A stretch of 6,653 nucleotides of DNA from Oscillospiraceae bacterium (lineage in GTDB: Bacteria > Bacillota_A > Clostridia > Oscillospirales > WRJC01): contig WQXD01000211.1 in the NCBI GenBank assembly GCA_009785015.1, forward strand, positions 1-6,653, read 5' to 3'. Positions within the stretch are counted from its first letter, which is position 1. Each line of letters begins with the position of its first letter. The notes under the pieces are model-generated. The model saw only the letters and a list, made by a program, of their open reading frames with translations, was not told the DNA's origin and did no database searches. A program made the translations under genes and the position numbers. Of the stretch, positions 1-5,621 are shown piece by piece.

Positions 1-1196
1 AAATCCGCGAAAAAGTGAAAAACACAAAACTTCAGATGCTGTTCCGGGGCCAGAATATACTCGGATACAGGCACTACGCGGACGACGTGGTCGAATATTT
101 CGTGCAGAAATCCATAGCCAACGGAATAGATATAATCAGGATATTCGACGCTCTGAACGATTCCCGTAACCTCAGAACCGCGATAGAAGCCGCAAAAAAA
201 GAAAAAGGGCATGCGCAGGCGGCGATAAGCTACACCATAAGTCCCGTGCACAACAACCTCTCTTTCGCCAAATACGCGAAAGAACTCGAGGATATGGGCG
301 CGGATTCGATCTGCATAAAGGACATGGCGGGCCTTTTAAAGCCCTACGACGCATACGATTTGGTGAAGGCCATAAAACAGCAGGTCGCCATACCCGTGCA
401 GCTGCATACGCATTACACATCGGGACTCGCTTCGATGACTGTCTTAAAAGCGGTCGAAGCCGGAGTTGATATCATAGACACGGCGATTTCGCCCATGGCG
501 ATGGGCACTTCCCAGCCGCCCACCGAACCGCTCGTCGCCGCACTGGCGGGTACGGAATATGACACGGGGCTGAATTTGAACAAACTCGACGAAATCGCGA
601 AATATTTTGAACCGCTCCGGGCGGAATATATAAAGAGCGGGCTGCTCGATACCGATCTTCTGAAAGTGGACGTCAACGCCCTGCTGTATCAGGTTCCCGG
701 CGGTATGCTCTCAAACCTCGTGTCGCAGCTAAAACAAGCGGGGGAATCGTCCAAGCTGCTTTTGGTACTCGAGGAAATCCCGAGGGTCAGAGAGGATGCG
801 GGATACCCGCCGCTTGTCACCCCCACTTCGCAGATCGTGGGCACGCAGGCCGCTTTCAATATCATAGCCAACGAGAGATACAAAAATGTGACGAAGGAAT
901 TCCGGGGGATCGTAGCCGGCGAATACGGCAAAACCCCGGTTGAAATAAGCCCCGAATTTGTAAAACAGATAATCGGCGACGAGACGCCCATAACAAACCG
1001 CCCCGCAGACGATATAGCCCCGGAGCTCGAAATTTTGAGGCAAAAAGTGAAACCGTACTATGAGCAGGAAGAGGATATACTCACATATGCGCTGTTCGAG
1101 CAGGTCGCCCAAAAATTTTTCGAATACAGGAAAGCGGTCAAATACGGCGTCGATCTGGATAATGCAGACCTGAAAAACAAAGTCCACCCCGTATAG
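1..1196 (+). CDS. Carboxyltransferase subunit, oxaloacetate decarboxylase alpha / pyruvate carboxylase subunit B type (5' truncated by window)
   Basis: This is a TIM-barrel carboxyltransferase that moves a carboxyl group between oxaloacetate or pyruvate and biotin, acting in the cytoplasm or docked to a membrane pump. The frame is open to the window edge (first full codon at 3), so the GTG at 15 is not the start. By comparison with the family about 75 N-terminal residues are missing, including the first metal-site motif. Counting residues from that GTG, family signatures are RGQNILGYRHYADD (11-24), FDALND (44-49), IKDMAG (101-106) with K102 as the expected carboxylated metal-ligand lysine, HTH (131-133) with the metal-binding histidines, DTAISP (155-160), GTSQPPTE (164-171), PGGMLSNL (228-235) and TPTSQIVGTQA (269-279). 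The protein ends in KVHPV with no biotinyl domain, so biotin must sit on a separate protein. Tandem stops TAG TAA occupy 1194-1199. Transcarboxylase 5S-type subunits are an alternative, because the partners lie outside the window. Confidence 0.93.
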   Translation, partial: IREKVKNTKLQMLFRGQNILGYRHYADDVVEYFVQKSIANGIDIIRIFDALNDSRNLRTAIEAAKKEKGHAQAAISYTISPVHNNLSFAKYAKELEDMGADSICIKDMAGLLKPYDAYDLVKAIKQQVAIPVQLHTHYTSGLASMTVLKAVEAGVDIIDTAISPMAMGTSQPPTEPLVAALAGTEYDTGLNLNKLDEIAKYFEPLRAEYIKSGLLDTDLLKVDVNALLYQVPGGMLSNLVSQLKQAGESSKLLLVLEEIPRVREDAGYPPLVTPTSQIVGTQAAFNIIANERYKNVTKEFRGIVAGEYGKTPVEISPEFVKQIIGDETPITNRPADDIAPELEILRQKVKPYYEQEEDILTYALFEQVAQKFFEYRKAVKYGVDLDNADLKNKVHPV

Positions 1197-1222
1197 TAAA
1201 AACAACACGTAATTTTGAGTTT

Positions 1223-1229
1223 AAGGAGG
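1223..1229 (+). promoter_or_regulatory. Strong ribosome binding site that sets the glycosidase start
   Basis: AAGGAGG lies 7 bases before the ATG at 1237, an ideal spacing. An in-frame TTG at 1231 would leave only 1 base of spacing and is therefore not the start. The rest of the 40-base gap (1197-1236) is A/T-rich. I see no convincing terminator hairpin in it and no clear promoter, so read-through from the carboxyltransferase gene is possible. Confidence 0.85.
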
Positions 1230-1236
1230 ATTGGTT

Positions 1237-2838
1237 ATGGAACAGCGTTTGAATTTTTCGAATATTCCCGAGGTCCATGTGGACAAAGACCCCGCTCTCA
1301 CATCGTTTTTATCCGGGATGCGGCGTGTCGTGCAAAAAGACCGCAGTTTTGTCCAGTATAAAAACCGCCTGATCTGCACAAACCCGAGCTGGGTGCGCGA
1401 CCATATCCACGAAATGAAAGCGTACAAGCACTGGGAGAGCGATTTGACTTCGTTTATCGACACGCTCTTGGAGCTTCAGACGGAAGACGGGTTTTTTTAT
1501 GAAATTCTCACTTCAAAAAACGACGGCCACACCACGTTTGTAAACGACGACTGCCTGCTGTTTGAAGGCGATGCGGCGTATATAAGATTGGAAATGGAAG
1601 CCGACGTCGAATATCTCATGGTGGAGGGGGCATATACGGCGTATCAGGCGACCGGAAACACCGAATGGATAAAAAAAGCGCTGCCGAAACTCGAGCGCGC
1701 AATGGAATACATGCTGTCCGATGAAAAACGGTTCGACCAAAAACACGGCTTGGTCAAGCGCGCGTTTTCGATCGACACGTGGGATTTCACATACGGTTAT
1801 CCGGACACCAACCGCAGAATCGAAGCCGATATGCCCATGTCGATCATGCACGGGGACAATTCGGGGATGATCGACGCGATGCGCCGTCTGAGCGCTTTGA
1901 GGCTCGAAACGGGCGACCAAAAAAAGGCCGCGTATTGGGAAAACAAAGCGCGGGAAATGCTGGATAATCTGATAAAAGTGTGCTGGAACGGAAATTATTT
2001 CACTCATCAGGTGCATTTGAACCACCCGGGGGCCGAAGGCTGCGACGAATCGAAAATCCTTTCGCTGTCCAACGCCTATGATATAAACAGAAACGTGACC
2101 ACGCAAAAGATGACGGACAGCATCATCGAAGAATACAAAAAACGCCGCGACTCCGGCGTTGCTTTTGCGGAATGGTTTTCAATCGACCCGCCTTACCCGG
2201 TTTTCTTCAGATATGAGGCGGGGCAATATATCAACGGCGCGATAACTTCGTTTACCGCCGGGGAGCTCATGCGCGCAGCGCTGAAAAACGGGCACGAATC
2301 ATACGGCTATGACATATTATGCCGTATCCGCCAATTGTATGAAAGGGACAACGACATATATTTCATGTATTCCCGCGACGACGCCTCCAATCTGGGCGGA
2401 GGCCCGAGCGGCTGGGGCAGCGCGGCGATACTGGCGGCTTTTGAGGAAGGGATCGCCGGAATAGAAGATAAAGGATTTTTGTTCGGCAAACTCGCCTTCT
2501 CGCCGCGCTGGGCGCTCACGGGGGCGAAAAGCGCCGAATATCTCACGGGTTACGCGGCCGGTTCGCGTTATGTGCGCACATGCTATGAGCTGTTCGGCGA
2601 TAAAATCGTCATCAGCCTGACGAGCCCCTCCGAAACGGTGGACTGCCATATAATGCTGCCAAAGGGCGCCGCTCTAAAGCGCGCGCTTGTCGGCGGAGCC
2701 GAGGTATCTTCCGCGGAGAGCAAAACAAACGAGGCGTCATACGCCGATTTTTCTTTTAGAAATACGCCCGGTGACAATACCGGTACGGGAAGCTGGATAT
2801 GCGGCGTCACCAATGATATCGTCGTAGAATTGAAGTGA
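1237..2838 (+). CDS. Cytoplasmic six-hairpin (alpha/alpha)6-barrel glycosidase-like protein
   Basis: This 533-residue protein has no signal peptide or membrane segment, so it should act inside the cell. Its layout resembles six-hairpin glycosidases (the broad group including GH15, GH37, GH63, GH78 and GH94-like barrels). An N-terminal tryptophan-arginine-aspartate motif, WVRDHIHE (52-59), is followed by LLFEGD (107-112), a helix-rich barrel with FSIDTWDF (177-184) and MHGDNSG (204-210), then EWFSIDPPYP (312-321), QYINGAI (330-336) and GGGPSGWGSAA (387-397). A short beta-rich tail covers roughly 420-533. Candidate catalytic acids are D55, E59, D112, D183, D207 and E312, but I cannot say which act. 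The fold-level call is firmer than any family or substrate call; a rhamnosidase-like, glucosidase-like or phosphorylase-like activity are all possible. The stop is 15 bases before the next start, implying an operon with the sugar-binding lipoprotein. The start is fixed by the ribosome binding site at 1223-1229. Confidence 0.8.
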   Translation: MEQRLNFSNIPEVHVDKDPALTSFLSGMRRVVQKDRSFVQYKNRLICTNPSWVRDHIHEMKAYKHWESDLTSFIDTLLELQTEDGFFYEILTSKNDGHTTFVNDDCLLFEGDAAYIRLEMEADVEYLMVEGAYTAYQATGNTEWIKKALPKLERAMEYMLSDEKRFDQKHGLVKRAFSIDTWDFTYGYPDTNRRIEADMPMSIMHGDNSGMIDAMRRLSALRLETGDQKKAAYWENKAREMLDNLIKVCWNGNYFTHQVHLNHPGAEGCDESKILSLSNAYDINRNVTTQKMTDSIIEEYKKRRDSGVAFAEWFSIDPPYPVFFRYEAGQYINGAITSFTAGELMRAALKNGHESYGYDILCRIRQLYERDNDIYFMYSRDDASNLGGGPSGWGSAAILAAFEEGIAGIEDKGFLFGKLAFSPRWALTGAKSAEYLTGYAAGSRYVRTCYELFGDKIVISLTSPSETVDCHIMLPKGAALKRALVGGAEVSSAESKTNEASYADFSFRNTPGDNTGTGSWICGVTNDIVVELK

Positions 2839-2839
2839 T

Positions 2840-2850
2840 GGGAGCAGGGA
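2840..2850 (+). promoter_or_regulatory. Ribosome binding site of the binding-protein gene
   Basis: GGGAG at 2840-2844 lies 9 bases before the ATG at 2854, and a second purine patch, AGGGA at 2846-2850, lies 3 bases before it. Both are weaker than the site of the preceding gene. Because the upstream stop codon (2836-2838) almost touches this site, ribosomes finishing the glycosidase could help load this gene; that coupling is an inference from spacing. Confidence 0.55.
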
Positions 2851-2853
2851 AGT

Positions 2854-4353
2854 ATGATTACAAAAAAATTCGTTTTTGCGGCCGCCGCGCTTGTAATTTG
2901 TATGATTTTTTCGGCGGTCTCATGCGATAAATCAAGCTCAGACAATCAAAATACCCGAGACGGGGATTCCGGTTCGGAAAATATTTTTGCGGAAGATTCC
3001 GGACCCGACAGGGAAAATACCCCCGATTCGGTGCCTTCCGATTTGAAATTCGACGGCAAAACTTTTACCGTTTTGTCAAGGGAAGAATCGATTTGGAACG
3101 CCGAAATGGGAGTTGAGGAAGAAAACGGCGACATAGTGAACGACGCGGTGTACAAAAGAAACAAAACGGCCGAAGGCAGGTTTGACATAACGGTAAAAGT
3201 CGTGAAAATCCCCGGAGTATGGGGGCAGGAGGCCAGTTTCAACAACAACGTGAAAAACAGCGTGAAAGCAGGGGACAACGCATACGATTTGATTGCGGGA
3301 TACGCGTATTTTTTCACGCCTTTGGCGGCGGAGGGATTTTTTCTGAACTGGAAAAAAATTCCGCATGTGGATTTCGGCGCCCCCTGGTGGGCCGCCGACC
3401 TCAGCGACAAAATGACCATCGACGGCAAACTGTATTTTATGAGCGGGGACCTGAGCCTCAGTTTCACTCAAAAACTGATGTGTTTGTTTTTTTCCAAGCA
3501 GATACAACAGAATTACGACATCGAAGACCTGTATCAGGTGGTCCTCGGCGGCAAATGGACTTACGATAAATTTTATGACACAATCAAAAACATTTATACC
3601 GACTTAAACGGCAACGGCAAAAAAGACGACGAAGATCTGTTCGGATTTGTCACGGGAACCGGCAACGGCTGCGACCAGTTTTTTGTGTCGCAGAACCAGC
3701 CGATCACCAAAAAAAACGCGGACGGCTATCCGGAGCTCATATTCAATTCGCCGAAAACGATAAAAATAACGGAAAATATGATCGATCTGTTCTATGAAAA
3801 CCCGGGGGCGTTCGCAGAAGATGAAGGCAAAACGGGCACGCACGTCGAAATGTTCAAAAGCGGCAGGGTTTTTACGATGTTCGGCGACTTGTCTTTTACC
3901 GAAAATTTCAGGGATATGGACGACGACTACGGGGTTCTCCCATACCCCAAATTCGATGAAGCGCAGGATAAATATGCGGGGCTCACACAGGACGCATATT
4001 CCATTTTCTCCATTCCCATGACGTGCGAACAACCCGAATTCGTCGGGGCAGTCACGGAATTTATGGCGGCTGAGAGCTACAGGCGCGTGACGCCGGCATA
4101 TTATGAAACCGCTTTGAAAATAAAGTACGCGCGCGACGAAGCGACCTCGCAGATGCTCGACATAATCAGGGACGGCGCGGTGTTTGATTTCGCGTTTGTA
4201 AATTCAAACGGCATGAACAATATAATCCACATATTCAGGGAGCTGGCCGCCAAAAAAAGCGGCGATTTTGTCTCCCTTTACGAAAAAAACGAAGCGAAAT
4301 ATCAAAAAGCTCTGGATAAAATCATAGACGCCTATAAAGACCTCGACGGGTAA
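2854..4353 (+). CDS. ABC-transporter extracellular solute-binding lipoprotein (carbohydrate type)
   Basis: This 499-residue protein is the surface-anchored binding component of a sugar importer. Residues 1-23 form a lipoprotein signal peptide (KK, hydrophobic core, lipobox SAVSC) and C24 is the lipidated cysteine. Residues 25-65 are a flexible Ser/Asp/Glu/Asn-rich tether. The folded part begins at FDGKTFTVLS (66-75), followed by NDAVYKRN (96-103), PWWAADLSD (177-185) and DGKLYFMSGDLS (190-201). The C-terminal lobe contains YGVLPYPKFDEAQDKYAGL, an ESYRRVTPAYYETALKIKYA stretch and MLDIIRDG, a pattern I associate with a clostridial family of sugar-binding proteins. Residues 250-261 match an EF-hand-like calcium loop (D250, N252, N254, D258, D261). 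The gene sits 15 bases after the glycosidase-like gene, which suggests a shared carbohydrate. No permease or ATPase genes follow; the next gene is on the opposite strand. The transported sugar cannot be read from the sequence. Confidence 0.9.
   Translation: MITKKFVFAAAALVICMIFSAVSCDKSSSDNQNTRDGDSGSENIFAEDSGPDRENTPDSVPSDLKFDGKTFTVLSREESIWNAEMGVEEENGDIVNDAVYKRNKTAEGRFDITVKVVKIPGVWGQEASFNNNVKNSVKAGDNAYDLIAGYAYFFTPLAAEGFFLNWKKIPHVDFGAPWWAADLSDKMTIDGKLYFMSGDLSLSFTQKLMCLFFSKQIQQNYDIEDLYQVVLGGKWTYDKFYDTIKNIYTDLNGNGKKDDEDLFGFVTGTGNGCDQFFVSQNQPITKKNADGYPELIFNSPKTIKITENMIDLFYENPGAFAEDEGKTGTHVEMFKSGRVFTMFGDLSFTENFRDMDDDYGVLPYPKFDEAQDKYAGLTQDAYSIFSIPMTCEQPEFVGAVTEFMAAESYRRVTPAYYETALKIKYARDEATSQMLDIIRDGAVFDFAFVNSNGMNNIIHIFRELAAKKSGDFVSLYEKNEAKYQKALDKIIDAYKDLDG
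3601..3636 (+). other. EF-hand-like calcium-binding loop within the solute-binding protein
   Basis: The 12 codons encode DLNGNGKKDDED, residues 250-261 of the lipoprotein. Oxygen-bearing side chains fall at loop positions 1, 3, 5, 9 and 12 (D250, N252, N254, D258, D261), as in EF-hand and dockerin-type calcium loops. Position 7 is lysine, where a backbone carbonyl normally serves. The usual flanking helix pair is not obvious, so this is probably a structural calcium site embedded in the binding-protein fold. Position 12 is Asp rather than the more common Glu, which is also seen in dockerin-like loops. Confidence 0.6.
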
Positions 4354-4368
4354 ATGCGCCTTTGATTT

Positions 4369-5604
4369 TTAGTGCGTTATGTCGTACAGGCGGCATAAAT
4401 CAAAATATGGCCGGGCGGCGTTGATGAAATTCAAAGCGAGCACATCGCCGGGCAGCCATTCGAACGAGTCGATATAATAATCCCCCTGGCTCTGCTCGTA
4501 CTCCGGCACCATTTTGTTTGTTTCGGTGTTTACAGTTATGATTTCGGCGATCGCCATCGCTTCGGCATTCAGGTAAGATCCGAAAAAGGCGGCGTATTTT
4601 TTGCTTTCGCTCAGTTCCACGTGCCATATAAGCGAATATTTCCCCGCGCTGACAGACAGCGTTTCGCCCGAATATATGTCATATATACAGATGAGCGTTT
4701 CTTTTTTTTCATTTGTCTCCGCGGTTTCGACCGCGTAGGCGTGCCGGTTCCCGGTCATTTCATAATTTATGTGTTTTTCGCCGAATGAAAAAAATATGTC
4801 TTCGGCCGATTGCGGTATACTGTAGCGGCGTATGTCGGAATATATCCTTTTGCCTTCAGTCGGCAAAAAAGTCGATTCCCTGAACAGAAAATTTCCGGGA
4901 CTGCCTTCTTCCCAGCCCAAAAATTCCATATCGCCGAAATCCATAATTTTGCCTTCAGCCCCGGTTTGCATATCATAGCGGTAAAGACCGATGGATTTCG
5001 GCGTATTTTCTTTTATATAATCCCTGTTTGACAGATATAAAAGATATTTGCCGTCGGGGGAGGCGCTTAAAAGTTTCGCGTAGATCAATTTGTTTTCCGC
5101 GTTTTTGTCAAAATAGGAGCCGAAGCCGGAGTCGTCGAACAATTTTTTTGCGGACATCTCCGTCAAATTTACCAAAAACGCGTTCTCGTCGTCTATTGTC
5201 ACAATTGCCGAATCCTGCGAGCCGCCAAGAATAAAATATTTGTGGGGGGCGTAAAAATACGGGACTTCGGTGAATATGACATTGCCCTCATGGAGGGCAT
5301 ACGCCATAATTATTCTGTAATCCGACATTTCCCCGGTGGCGTAATCCCTTTTGGGCAGCGTGAGTTCCATCAGCTCATATTCTATGGGGGTTGTTTTTTT
5401 GGTTTCGGGCGAGTACAAAAGGATTTCATTTTCATTCCAGGTCACTTCAGACCTGGATTTTTTCAGGATAAAACTTTGCCTGTCGTAAAAATAGGCGCCG
5501 TCGAGTTCCAAAAAATATTTGTTCCACAAGCCGCAGCCGCACGCGAAAAAAACGCATGCAAGCGCGAAAAACAACAAAAAAATCCGCATTGGCCTCTTTT
5601 TCAT
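4369..5604 (-). CDS. Uncharacterised lipoprotein with propeller-like (TolB/WD40-like) repeats
   Basis: I do not recognise a named family for this 411-residue protein. The N-terminus (KKRPMR, then hydrophobic residues 8-21) is a lipoprotein signal peptide; C24 in the ACGC lipobox is the best lipidation site, with C22 as an alternative. The rest is beta-rich and aromatic. Segments resembling beta-propeller blades appear at ASPDGKYLLYLSN (181-193) with a following YRYDMQTG turn (208-215), at ICIYDIYSGE (305-314), at LSESKKYAAFF (331-341) with ITVNTETNK (356-364), and at FEWLPGDVLAL (381-391). These recall TolB-like repeats, where SPDG turns recur between strands. The blades are degenerate and I cannot count them securely. 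The start is supported by GGAGG 5 bases upstream. The gene follows the DUF3048 gene by 17 bases on the same strand, so the two are probably co-transcribed and both act at the cell surface. No catalytic motif is visible; a sensing, binding or scaffolding role is only a guess. Confidence 0.8.
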   Translation of the reverse strand: MKKRPMRIFLLFFALACVFFACGCGLWNKYFLELDGAYFYDRQSFILKKSRSEVTWNENEILLYSPETKKTTPIEYELMELTLPKRDYATGEMSDYRIIMAYALHEGNVIFTEVPYFYAPHKYFILGGSQDSAIVTIDDENAFLVNLTEMSAKKLFDDSGFGSYFDKNAENKLIYAKLLSASPDGKYLLYLSNRDYIKENTPKSIGLYRYDMQTGAEGKIMDFGDMEFLGWEEGSPGNFLFRESTFLPTEGKRIYSDIRRYSIPQSAEDIFFSFGEKHINYEMTGNRHAYAVETAETNEKKETLICIYDIYSGETLSVSAGKYSLIWHVELSESKKYAAFFGSYLNAEAMAIAEIITVNTETNKMVPEYEQSQGDYYIDSFEWLPGDVLALNFINAARPYFDLCRLYDITH

Positions 5605-5608
5605 GAAT

Positions 5609-5615
5609 ACCTCCC
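5609..5615 (-). promoter_or_regulatory. Ribosome binding site of the propeller-like lipoprotein gene
   Basis: Read on the minus strand the site is GGGAGGT, with its GGAGG core (5614-5610) 5 bases before the ATG that begins at 5604. It lies entirely in the 17-base gap after the DUF3048 stop codon (5624-5622). No promoter fits in that gap, so the lipoprotein gene most likely depends on transcription from upstream of the DUF3048 gene. Confidence 0.8.
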
Positions 5616-5621
5616 GTATTA

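Noticed and set aside
15..17. GTG as the start codon of the carboxyltransferase gene
   Set aside because: The frame is open to the window edge and the residues before it (IREK) continue the family sequence; the family also needs about 75 more N-terminal residues carrying the first metal-site motif.
729..1208. 159-residue antisense open frame opposite the carboxyltransferase 3' half
   Set aside because: It lies opposite highly conserved carboxyltransferase sequence, and its translation shows no recognisable domain.
1231..1233. TTG as the start of the glycosidase-like gene
   Set aside because: It lies 1 base after the AAGGAGG site, too close for initiation, while the ATG at 1237 has ideal spacing.
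1197..1236. Possible promoter in the gap before the glycosidase-like gene
   Set aside because: The gap is A/T-rich but I find no properly spaced -35/-10 pair; a promoter would have to reach back into the carboxyltransferase coding region.
1513..2106. 197-residue antisense open frame inside the glycosidase-like gene
   Set aside because: The sense strand has clear family motifs and a good ribosome binding site; the antisense translation shows no recognisable domain and looks like a by-product of codon bias.
4692..4699. Run of eight T (eight A in the lipoprotein mRNA) as a phase-variation tract
   Set aside because: It encodes an ordinary lysine pair in an intact frame, and similar A/T runs are common across the window, so slippage switching is not supported.
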